The notes under the pieces were generated by a model, which did no database searches, was not told the origin of the DNA, and saw only the letters and a list, made by a program, of their open reading frames with translations. From NCBI GenBank assembly GCA_034440575.1, contig JAOTOL010001660.1:248001-312000 (forward strand): a stretch of 64,000 bases of DNA, given 5' to 3'. Source of the DNA: Imbricaverruca yamaguchii (taxonomy: Eukaryota; Arthropoda; Thecostraca; Neoverrucidae). The position numbers were made by a program, and so were the translations under genes. The stretch's first letter is position 1. Each line of letters starts with the position of its first letter. This document shows, piece after piece, positions 35,911 through 45,619 of this stretch.

Positions 35911-36490
35911 GGATATACAAAAGCGCAAAAGTACGTATCGCAAATGTTTTGATGGCAGATTTACGTAAAAGCAAATATGTCTGTGGCAAGGGCACGTAAG
36001 CGAATGTATGCAAGCGTAAATGTACGTATGATGTATGTAACTGACCAAATGTGTGTAAACTCAAAAGTGCGCATGCGTAAATGTACTTACATTTGCGCAT
36101 ACGTACAATTGTACGTACGTACATTTGCGCATACGTACTTTTGCGCATACATACCTTTGCGATTACGTACATCTACGCTTACGTGCTTTTGCGCATACGT
36201 ATATTTACGCATACGTACATTTGCGCATACGAACATTTGCACATACGTACATTTGCGCATAGGTACCATACCTACGTTTGCGCGTATACGTACAATTGTC
36301 ATACATACATCTGCACTTACGTACATTTGCTTATGTACATTTGCTTACGTACATTTGCTTACGTACATTTGCTTACGTATATCTGTCATACGTGCATTTG
36401 TCCTTACGCACATTTGTCCTCATGTACATTTGTCCTTACGTATACTTGTCCTTACGTACATTTGTCCTTATGTACATTTATCCTAGAATC
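35911..36490. repeat. 16-bp minisatellite, right array with an orientation switch
   Basis: From 35911 to about 36090 the units run in the same sense as the left array (gcaaatgtacgta). From about 36091 onward they run as the reverse complement (tacatttgcgcatacg, later tacgtacatttgcttacg and tgtccttacg). The switch point is near 36085-36110. Confidence 0.9.
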
Positions 36491-36643
36491 GGGGAAGGGA
36501 GCATGGATGAATTAAAAAAGTTGAATCAGGTGCACCAGTTATGAGTTATGGAGGGTCGCCCTTCCTCCTGAGGGGCGCCATCGGCTGGAAAAAAAAACTC
36601 GTTCGGCAGGGAGATTGGGTGCGTTGGAGCGTACAGTGCAAAG

Positions 36644-36684
36644 GTCGAAGGGACAAGTATACGTAAGGTATACGTCCCTTCGAC
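36644..36684. other. 41-nt imperfect palindrome
   Basis: gtcgaagggac and gtatac pair with gtatac and gtcccttcgac, separated by a short loop and a 2-nt bulge. A third gtcgaagggac follows at 36693. Confidence 0.8.
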
Positions 36685-36896
36685 TGTTTTCCAGTCGAAG
36701 GGACGCCACAACTCTATCGGAGAGAGGGAGCGCATGCCCTGAGTGTCCTTGCTTAGTCAGTCACTGGGAACGTGGTTACACACAAGTCTCCCGGTGAGGC
36801 GCCATTTTCCGATCAGAAGGGCTCAACCTTCTCCGGGTCAGAAGAGTGCCACCTTTCCATGGGAGGGAACAAGAGCCCCAATCGCCCCTGTATGCA

Positions 36897-36933
36897 CATC
36901 TGGCCATTCCACAGCTGTGAGAATGGCCAGATG
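36897..36933. other. 37-nt near-perfect palindrome
   Basis: catctggccattcc with its inverse gaatggccagatg around a cagctg centre; only two central positions fail to pair. Confidence 0.8.
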
Positions 36934-38511
36934 TATGGCTTCCGCCGGGTGAACAGTGGCGCATCCAGGAGGTACTTGTGTGCAATGTCGACCACCATTG
37001 CCGTCCTACGATAGGCTACTAGAAGGTGCTGATTTTGCACCAGGACAGTTTTGCAAGCTGTGCCATGAGCTAGATGATCTTGCAGAATAAGTGGAGGGCT
37101 GAACCACAGTCCGGCCCCCATTGCACGACAGGATTAGTGTTTTTTTACTCTACCTTCGTCGTGATCTGGCAAGAACATCTGGACTGAGCATTAAGGACTC
37201 CCGTGACTCGCGTTGCATGACAGGATTATTTGTGTTTTAACTAGCGCTAGTGGTGAGTTGGGAAGAACATGTGGAAGACTATGGAACCTTTCGGCTCCCA
37301 TTGTAGCACAGGGCTATTTTGAGTTCAAATTTGCTTGTTCTGTTGTAGTGCCACCAAAAAAAAGTGATGTTAGGCATCGCCTGATTTTACTGTGACTTAC
37401 TGTGTTTAGCATTGCATGTTCGGTCGCCGTGATATCGCAAACAAATGTGGAGTGAGTCACCGCTCGAGTGCCCACGTTATGTTCCTACATAAAATACATC
37501 AGATAAAGGAATCACAAATTGGTCCCGCAAAATTGTCCATATGCGGATGCATGTGACGTGACACGTAAAAGCGGTTCAGCCCCAGTGATTTTGCCTTGAA
37601 TACAAAAACAAATCGATGCAGGGAATTTCCACTTTCAGACGAGTTCTGATTTTGGTCGCATATGCTTGCAATGGTGGGATATTCGCCCCGTGTCCCTCTC
37701 CTTCAGTTCGCCGGTTCGGAACGTAGCATGTGACATTGCACATTGCATTGGGAATACGGTGCCCATAGTTTTGTGTGCCATAAGATAATCAGACAACCGG
37801 TTTGACCCAACTGTGTTGCCCTATCACCACTGTGCTAGCAGAACACCATGCTACAAAAACTCCGAAAATTGCTATTTCGGTAGTACAGCACATACGGTGA
37901 TATTTTATACCGAAATAAAGGTTCTGAGTCTTCCAAAATCGGTTTCTGTACGACGTAGAAGCGCTCGTTTTGGTACTGTTAATTGCACATGCTTCATGCT
38001 CAGTGCTTTCTGAATGCAATTGCTAAGATCCTACGACGCTCAGATTGGATAAGAAGATAATCGAAATGTTTTTTGTAACACTGCTTCTAATGGAAGCCTC
38101 GAAATGGAAGACGATACACGTATATGGACCAAGGCAAAAAAAAAAAACGGAACAACATATATAATGCTGCTGATATATAATTCCAAGTTGTTACGCTGGA
38201 AGGCTCAGATAATTTCTGGAAAAAATATTTCCGAGAGCATTAGCTTAGCCCATTCACACATCACCGAAAGCATAATAAAATCGGATTGAGCTCCCGAAAG
38301 CAGCTCAATCTCTTGTTAGCAACGTTCGCACACAATCTTCAACTTGCACACAGATCGATCTTCAAACATTCTAACTCCCATCTCACAAGGTTACATCTCA
38401 ACAGTTATACAGCGGTTTCAGACAGTCAGTCGCAGACATACCTTCAGGGGTGAGTTCGGGCGGCTGGCCACCAGCCAGCCGCTCTGCAGAGTCCACTTAC
38501 TAACGTCTCAG

Positions 38512-39302
38512 GTGGGACTCAGATATTGACACATATCTCAGGATCTGTAACAGATAGAAACAAATGGCGAATGCTATTCGACAGTCCTTGAAATGCGCTA
38601 CCAACAATAGGCGGTGTAATTTAAGGTCAGGTCAACCGAAATTCAGGCCAAGGTCATGAAGTCATGACCTCAGGTCAAGGCCTAGGGAGGTCATGTAAGG
38701 AATCAATCGACACGTCTTGACGACACAAGTACAATGACGGTAATTTTAGCCTTCTAGCTCAATGCAGTGTGATGTAATGCGCATAAATGTGTAGTGATCT
38801 CAGGCGACCTCAGAGACCTTGGTGAGGTCACTGAGCAAAAGTGTCAGCGGTAACATTGAGCATAGCTTCCATCTACATTCCACAACCGTTGTAAGGTCAT
38901 TCCGAGCGCAAATATGTAACTAGGAAACATTTGTATATTTTACCATAGCCCTATAATGGGGAAGCCATGGCAGCGACCTGACCTAAGGTCAATGCTACGA
39001 AAAAAAACGATATACATATTTTGGTCCCTGATAAGATCATGACATGCTATGAGTTTTAAATCAATTGCCCAATTATTGCGGAAGTTATGCCACCTAGAAC
39101 TCCGAGTGTAGTTGGGTCACTTCGCCTGACCTGGTGATCTGACCTCAGAGGACCCAAAACTAAAAATGTATGAGGATATGCTGAAAAGACCAATGAACAC
39201 CTATGCGAGGTTTGGCTTTGCTAACCCTATTAGTTTCGCGGCAAATGAGGAAAAACCGGAGGGGGGCAGATATCTGCCCTCCCCGGACGTGCGCGGGTTA
39301 AA
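38512..39302 (+). mobile_element. TTAA element family A, left-truncated second copy
   Basis: From gactcagatattgacacata onward it matches 15846-16623 closely to the right terminus (ggcagatatctgccc, cggacgtgcgcgggttaa). The first ~220 bp are absent, so the left border is a truncation or recombination point. It lies in the Sidestep-like intron. Confidence 0.8.
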
Positions 39303-39649
39303 CGTGCTAAAACTTCAGATCAAACAGCAGACCGGGACTAATCGCGATACCACAGAAACAAAGCAGCTAGGTTTACAAAGCATCCAAAACAACAACACAT
39401 GCTCTCGCAGGCTGATTTTCTCTTAAAAAACGAATTGAGCCCATATAAGTGGCACCAAATGATTCGGAAGATAGATACAAAACTCGGAAGCAAAATGTAC
39501 CCACATCCCATTGGTACTGATGATAACATTCCAACAGAGATCTGAACAAAGTATAATTTTTTCAACGCATGTTTTCCTTCACGGTCATAGACTGATCAAG
39601 CAAACCTACAAAACATACCAACTAACCCAAGAAAATCACCTCCACTGAC

Positions 39650-40030
39650 ATCGAATTAAATCACTGTGTCCGAATTGTACGTGCTACGTGGCAAATTACT
39701 TAAACTGGAATAACGCTTCAGGTGACAATAAACTCCCTGTTCGGCTTCTAAAAATGACCTATGTCATAATTGCAGAACCCTTCTCAAAACTGCTTCAAAG
39801 GTCTACCCAGGGCGACATCCAACCACACCAAAGTTATGTTCCTTGGGTACAAAGGTGGCTAACACTCTCCTAGGAAAGTTACGATTAGAAATATCACGCT
39901 TACTTCATACAAAATCAAATTCGCCTCACTGCCACTGTGGCTATCGTAACGATAACATAGCCCACTACTTCTTACAATGGACAACATACAGAGAGACATT
40001 CTTTACACATATCTTTCACGTGTTTTAGAC
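39650..40030 (+). mobile_element. Rearranged LINE RT relic
   Basis: An early RT segment (DNKLPVRLLKMTYVIIAEPF, resembling G.D.IP...LK....IA.PL) at about 39730-39790 is followed within 60 bp by a C-terminal segment (LRLEISRLLHTKSNSPHCHC, then GYRNDNIAHYFLQWTTYRE). The latter resembles the C.CG....HYLL.C..Y..R end of many LINEs. The RT catalytic core between them is missing, so this is an internally deleted copy. Confidence 0.45.
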
Positions 40031-42337
40031 TGTAACCGTCAAATTATCTCTTATTCATCCACACTCATTATAATTGTCTGCACGGCAACGGGATCAGTGA
40101 AGCAGAGGTTTGAGCGGTGGCATCGGCCATTCATCACTATTGTTTTGTAACGAAACAATTCACCAATCAAAATAAGTGAAAAGATAATAACGCACTTCAA
40201 AAACTGGATCATCCCGGCCGGATGACGTCAGCGGTGTTGGCAGAGGCTTCTTCGCTGACGTCACCGGTCACAGCCAATCCACGGCAGCCACTTTTGACAA
40301 TTGTGTTGGCAAGCAGTGCTGAGACATAAGCTCGTATCAGCTAATGCACCAATTATCGGAAGTAATCTTCTGGCTCATGGTATTTACAATTACTTGATGA
40401 TGTTGATGGCGATGCTAATATGACTGTTGGTGTATCGATAGGCATGACATGACGGAATCCCTCAGAAACAAAATATGACGAAAAGCATACTAAAGAAGGC
40501 CATAAAATCGTCTCTGAACCAGAAACAAAGATCAGACCACCTCTTTAGGTGCTCTGTAACACGCAGCAGCAGTGGGAAAACGGGCGGCATTTAGTAACGC
40601 GCCACATTTGCTCGTCAATCGGCGTGACGTCACAAACGGCTCTTTGTGGTTTCCTCCATTGACCGACAGTTGAGCGATAGCCAGAGTACCTAAGAGTTGA
40701 GCCTCGGTAGGTCACGATGAATCATGAGTCGTAAGGAGGTGCATAGAATCCAAGTTCCTCTCCAACGCGTTTTTGTCAGCTGTCTGAGACGCCTGATTGC
40801 ATTTAACCCAGCAGCCACTGTGGTGTTTGCACTCAACGAGTCACTGAGAGGGGAGGAGGTTTCTTGCATCGTAACAGCCAATGGACGGATTATGCCGATT
40901 CAGACGCCATTAGATAGCCCCATGATTTTAATCGAGATAAAATGATTTGTGTTTGCCTGGAGGTCACAGGTTTTGTCAACTAAAGATATGTGACTGTTTT
41001 CGAGAGAGCTCATGCTTTTTTATAGCGCAAAACCAGGGCGTTGGGAAAAGATTTAATATCAGCTGTGGTTGGATGCATGCAGTGTGCAATATAATTACCC
41101 ATGCAAGTGCTTTCTGGCCTCGGGTCTAGTAAGTTCAATTGAGGGAAGAGGTAATTTTGTCGTTGTGATTCAGCATGTAATGCAATTCATTTTTCAGACA
41201 CATTTTCGCAAGTATCTTGTAGACTGACATACATACTCGTAAATGCTACTGAATTTCCCATATCGGTATAACCTGGCATGACCCCTGTGAGGTCACAGGC
41301 CATGTCAAGTCGAAATATTTGAGTGACCAATAGTGCACTTTGCATATTGTAAAAAAGGGCATTATAATAATATGAAACTGAAATGTCGGTCGATGCATGC
41401 ATGAGGTGCGAACATTTATACAATTTAAGCTTGTTGTCCTCGGGTCAAGCGGGGCCCGGGGAAATGCCAAATTGACGTTGTGGTCCAGTGTGCAATGCGT
41501 TACATATCTATCGGCTACATTTCAACGAGGAGCTCGAAAAACGAGCCTGCACTATCGTACACAGCACATAATACCACGTCTCAACATTTTCCGTATCCAT
41601 GATGTCCTACTTGAGATCACGCGGCAGACATTAACCTGTCTAGGATGATTACGGCTGGACTGACCTGACAGTAGTAGATTCTGTCGGATGACAACATGCA
41701 ACCGTCTCATACGGGAAAAGCAGAGCACCTGCGACCGAGTGTAGTTTAGCATGGCCTGGCATTGTGCCTCAAAACAGATATATGCATGTTTGGCCTAGAT
41801 GACCTCGTGTGCAAACATGTCTTTGGTAACCGATATATCGATTTTCATAACGACTTAGATGTGTTTTCCAATCCTAAGTGGTTATCAGATTTGAATGGAA
41901 TGAATAATATCAAAATAATCCAGAATTGCCTAGTTGAGGTCACACGGTAAGAACATATATACCCTCTGGCACACTAATGCGAGACAACGGGCGAAAACTT
42001 CCAGACCCAGCCGCCAGAAGGCGACACATGCGAGTATGGCATGAATTTCCCACCGCATAAGTCGCGACCATGTCTTTCGCTTGTGAAGAGCGGGAGATTG
42101 GAGTGGATGAAGTTTCCATGAAGACTCAAAAGGTCGGGGCATGCTCTTGTGCCATGCCACCGCCCTTTGCATGATTGGTGGACGTGAACCCCATGGCTCC
42201 TGAATCCGCCGATAATGAGATCTGTATATTATGTGATGCGATCTGAATTGTGTACTTGATGTCCTCAGTGGTCGGTGTGATGTTTCGTACATGACGCATG
42301 AAATCGTTCACTGGTTGGTCTCCTATTCCATTCCATC
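40030..42337. other. Intron sequence, no exon recognised
   Basis: Short frames only. A minus-strand 120-codon frame at 41930-42292 and another at 42126-42311 (NDFMRHVRNITPTTEDIKYT) have no family I know. Confidence 0.5.
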
Positions 42338-42430
42338 ATGCATACAGATCTGTATACATGTATACAGATGTGTATGCATGTATACAGATATGTATACATG
42401 TATACATCATGTATACAGATACAGATCATC
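42338..42430. repeat. ATACATGTATACAG-type short repeat
   Basis: Alternating tatacag and tatgtatacatg units, about 100 bp upstream of exon B. Confidence 0.85.
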
Positions 42431-42533
42431 ATCATATTGTTGGCTTACCGTCTGCCTTTTTGTCATGAGCGGCTGCGGGTCGCCCATCGCCGATGGCCGC
42501 GTGTCGCCATGGTAACCGGCGGCACTGCGGCAG

Positions 42534-42742
42534 GTACGACGCCCGCGGCCGGAACCACACGCTCGGCGCCCACTGGACGGCCTCCGGCGTCGACACGGGG
42601 CGCGTGCGGTTCTGGGCCACCACGCGGCCCGCCCGGCTGCACATAGGCTTCGTCGGCCGCGAGGACCAGCGGCTGTACCGGTGTCGAGTGGACTTCCTGC
42701 ACTCGCCCACCAGGAACTCGCGCGTCAACCTGACCGTCATCA
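42534..42742 (+). CDS. Sidestep-like Ig-domain gene, exon B (second half of Ig1)
   Basis: This 209-bp exon completes the Ig domain begun in exon A. It reads YDARGRNHT at its start, then a middle section ending LHIGFVGREDQ, then LYRCRVDFLHSPTRNSR, and closes with VNLTVI. The YRCRVDF...SPTRNSRVNLTVI block containing the F-strand cysteine is, from memory, the strongest Sidestep signature. The acceptor is actgcggcag ending at 42533 and the donor is gtgagt starting at 42743. The split threonine codon is restored exactly across the 12.1-kb intron, and the exon ends in phase 1, so A plus B form a symmetric 1-1 Ig module. The exon is markedly GC-rich compared with the flanking intron. Its last ~78 bp plus donor are tandemly duplicated just downstream, leaving alternative in-frame donors at 42785 and 42872. 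No Ig2 exon is recognisable in the remaining 21 kb. Confidence 0.88.
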
Positions 42743-43330
42743 GTGAGTACCGCCGGCGGCTGCCGGTCAACCTGACCGTCATCAGTGAGTACCACCAGCG
42801 GCTGTACCGGTGTCGGGTGGACTTCCTGCACTCGCCCACCAGGAACTCGCGCGTCAACCTGACCGTCATCAGTGAGTACCGCCGGCGGCTGTCGGTGTGT
42901 GGCCCTGCCGGTCACTCGGCGTCAACCTGACCGTCATCAGTGAGTACCGCCGGCGGCTGCCGGTCAAACTGACCGTCATCAGTGGGTACCGGCGGCTGCT
43001 GCCAGCTGACCGTCATCAGTGAGTAACGCCGGCGTCAGTGGGCTCTGCACAGGGTCAACCTGGCCGTCATCAGTGAGTACCGCCGGCGGCTGCCGGTCAA
43101 ACTGAAGGTGTGCTGCGGCTGGGTCAACCTGACCGTCAACAGATGGGCTGAGTGGTGCTCCGGCAATGGGGACCTGACCGTCATCAGTGGGTATGCTGGC
43201 GGCCCTGACCGTCAAGGACCGCAAGGAGTAAACTCACCAGCATCAGTGGGCTGCTGCCGACTGAGGGGCAACCTGACCGTATCAGGTGGGCGTACTGCTG
43301 GCGGCTGCCGGTCAAACTGACCGTCATAGG
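42665..43330 (+). repeat. Amplified exon 3' end plus splice donor (42-bp and 129-bp duplications)
   Basis: The segment from ccagcggctgtaccgg to the donor of exon B recurs 129 bp later, at 42794-42922. A shorter 42-bp unit containing aacctgaccgtcatca followed by gtgagtacc is also duplicated, so donor-like sites start at 42743, 42785 and 42872. Further, more degenerate copies of ctgaccgtcatcagtgagta follow to about 43330, for example near 42940, 42980, 43020, 43070 and 43190. The first three donors differ by multiples of three and remain in frame; the copy at 42940 does not. Confidence 0.85.
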
Positions 43331-43599
43331 GTGTGTTGAGGGTCATCAGGTTAGTTTACATCGGCAGGCGATAATTTCATTTAGTGGTGGTGACCCGGCT
43401 GAGACAATTACTGGCTGAAAAAAAACACCGGCACAGGTGACGGCCAATGCAATGTTTCCATAGACGTCGGTAATATGTCGCTGAGAGAGCAGTGTGGGAC
43501 TATTGTAACGCGATCGACCTTACTGAATGATGTTGCTGAACCAAGGCGGCACCCGTTTTTGTGGACCTTGAACCTTGGTGAACGAAGAAGAATCCGATC

Positions 43600-44100
43600 T
43601 TTCTGAACCCGTCTTTCCAGTCAGATCCTCACATCCCGTCTTGATGGGAGATGGATTCTATGCCCCATGTAATTTCTAAACTAAGCGTTGCACGAAAATG
43701 AAAATGATATCATCGGAGAGCAATCGACGAGTAGGGTTCGAAACCATCTAAAGAAATGTTTCACCATAATGAAGCAACTATGGGGGTCAAAAAGTCACTA
43801 TAAGCGTCCATATTATCCATAATGACATGAAATTTGACCCTGAGGAGTTCATTTTTGGGGAGTTAAAAACCATTTGGATTGAGCACAAAAGAATGCGAAA
43901 TCGCCTAGTCCTCAAACTTTGTGCTCACCAAAAAATCAACATGTTCAATCTCTGAAATGTTCAGAATTTTGTATTCAATTTTCATTAATGTTTCTTTTTC
44001 TAACGGGTAGAGCGGACTGCGAAGCGTTGTTTGATGTCAACTTGCCCTCATAAAAAGTGCTTACTTTAGCCAAACATTTCCCCAAAAATGTTTCATCATT
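43600..44100 (-). mobile_element. TTAA element family B, diverged partial copy
   Basis: cagatcctcacatcccgtct, aactaagcgttgcacg, gaaatgtttcaccataatg and gcttactttagcc line up with the copy at 51950-52400. The half that would hold the tgacct-rich end is missing. Confidence 0.55.
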
Positions 44101-44109
44101 GCATGTACA

Positions 44110-44450
44110 GATCCAAGAACATCCGCCCGGGGCAGGGGGTCCGTGGACGGGCACACGTCCATGCGGGGCCACGGGAGGACAGAGGGGGCGAGAGGGAGGA
44201 GGTCTGCGGCCGGGCGCCCGGGCGGCAGTGCCCGGCGCACCAGCACCGCTGCGACCGCCGCCCGTACGGCCGGCCGCGCGCCTGAGATGGTGCTCGGCGT
44301 TGAGCTCCTCCGCTCGATGGCAGAGCTCCTCCAGGACCGGCTCGACCTCCGTCCAACAGGCCCTGCGATCGAGCAGGCCCTGAAGGCGCTCCAGGAGTTT
44401 TTGCTGGAGGGGCGACAGGCGATGGCTGATGGCTTACTGATGGCTTAAAT
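44110..44450. other. GC-rich island with open frames on both strands
   Basis: Base composition jumps sharply from AT-rich flanks to strongly GC- and CpG-rich. Reading leftwards, one frame gives RLSPLQQKLLERLQGLLDRR and VEPVLEELCHRAEELNAEHH, which looks like an amphipathic helix. On the plus strand an acceptor-like gcatgtacag at 44101-44110 precedes a 57-codon open frame ending at 44285. I recognise no family and cannot choose the strand. It could be an exon, a CpG island or transposon DNA. Confidence 0.3.
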
Positions 44451-45058
44451 GGTGTCCCATGAAATTGGCCCACCGGTTAGCTGGTTTCCATCAAGTTGTC
44501 GGTGGGCATAAGGTAAACGTGTTTTTGTTTCGCCCATTGGGATCAGCTGAAACGATGGCAAAGCCGAGCCCTTTGCATCATGAAGGAAGGCGAATTGTGG
44601 CTATACCAGCTGCAAGATAAAACAAAATTACGTGACATGAAGAAGTGCAACAAGTTGAACTTGAAGCGGAAAGCACGGAGGACAGCTTTCGTGGGTCAAG
44701 ATGCCCCTCTGTCTTGGAGGGAAATGGGAGCGATGGTGCAGATCAATGCCGAAACAGGAGCATGTATTTAATGTTTCTTATGATGATCCACCAGACAATG
44801 CCATGTCAAACAAGGAATACATTATTATATGCTGGCTAAGCCTGCTCACTACCACCTCCACATTCTTCAAGTGTAAATCATTCAAAGGCTGGTAGAAATC
44901 GGACTGTGCAGGTTGAATGCATATTTTGCTGCTCGAACCACTTTACTCATAGCCACTTAGGATTAAGCAAAAAAAAAAAACGACCAGCTATGTCACTTAG
45001 AACTATACGCTAACAAGGTTTATTCCAACCCCTATTTCCACTCTGATCCCTGAACCAC
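44451..45058. other. No gene recognised
   Basis: Includes a lysine-rich 63-codon plus-strand frame (44580-44771) with no recognisable domain. Confidence 0.55.
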
Positions 45059-45086
45059 CCACAATAATATTTTAATATTATTGTGG
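45059..45086. other. 28-nt palindrome
   Basis: ccacaataatatt, tt, aatattattgtgg: two perfect 13-nt arms with a 2-nt centre. It lies 18 bp outside the candidate terminus agggtggtcc. Confidence 0.8.
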
Positions 45087-45103
45087 CTTGAGGTGTTCAC
45101 ATT

Positions 45104-45113
45104 AGGGTGGTCC
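45104..45113. repeat. Candidate transposon terminus agggtggtcc
   Basis: agggtggtcc lies about 0.5 kb beyond the stop codon of the transposase-like gene and could be the element's 3' terminal repeat. No matching inverted copy was found beyond the 5' end, where the family C element abuts, so the other end may be lost. Confidence 0.3.
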
Positions 45114-45619
45114 AAATATAAAATTTTGGAAATTTGTCTTCGCATGAGGTTGTTCGTGTTCCAATTGGTGATAAACGTAATGGAGTGAAATTTCGCTCCA
45201 ATCGGAGAATATTTAGAGGTCCCCGAAGAAGAAGTAAACAAGAAAAAACTTCAGAAAAGGAAAAAGGCTCACAAAGAATAAAGCTCTCCGTGCCATCCCG
45301 AGTATTGGTATATCCATACAACCTACTTTGACATAAAAGATTATACTTTGTTCAGGGTTCACTGAAGATAATGATGGTAATTTTGGACGTCATTAATTTG
45401 GCAAAGTAGCTAAAAGAAAATTTTAACATATACAATTTTGTATTTAGACAACATCTTCATCTCAATGTTAATATAAACAAAACATTGTTGTTGTTTGATC
45501 AATAAATACTGTTATTCGTTTCCGTTTGAACACATGTACAGTGAAAGCAACACTGGCAACTAACTAATGTAAAATTAATAAGGAATGCAAATGACGAAAA
45601 TAAAGGTAATACACTATCC

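Larger units (their letters stand above)
30420..42533 (+). other. 12.1-kb intron of the Sidestep-like gene
   Basis: The intron is bounded by gtgagt and a cag acceptor, and it splits the Ig fold between the two conserved cysteines. Inside are a 20-bp repeat, 16-bp arrays in opposite orientations, an I-group LINE 3' half on the minus strand, a TTAA-bounded element, a rearranged RT relic and a short TATACA repeat, all listed separately. Between these I recognise no exon. Stretches 30420-33800, 36490-38510 and 40030-42335 contain no gene I can support. Confidence 0.75.

Noticed and set aside
34089..36486. Long tyrosine- and threonine-rich frames (AYVHLRLRTFALTYICAYV)
   Set aside because: Generated by the 16-bp array, whose three-unit period is 48 bp.
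42979..43224. Minus-strand frame with TDDGQVD repeats
   Set aside because: It is the antisense reading of the amplified splice-donor repeat.
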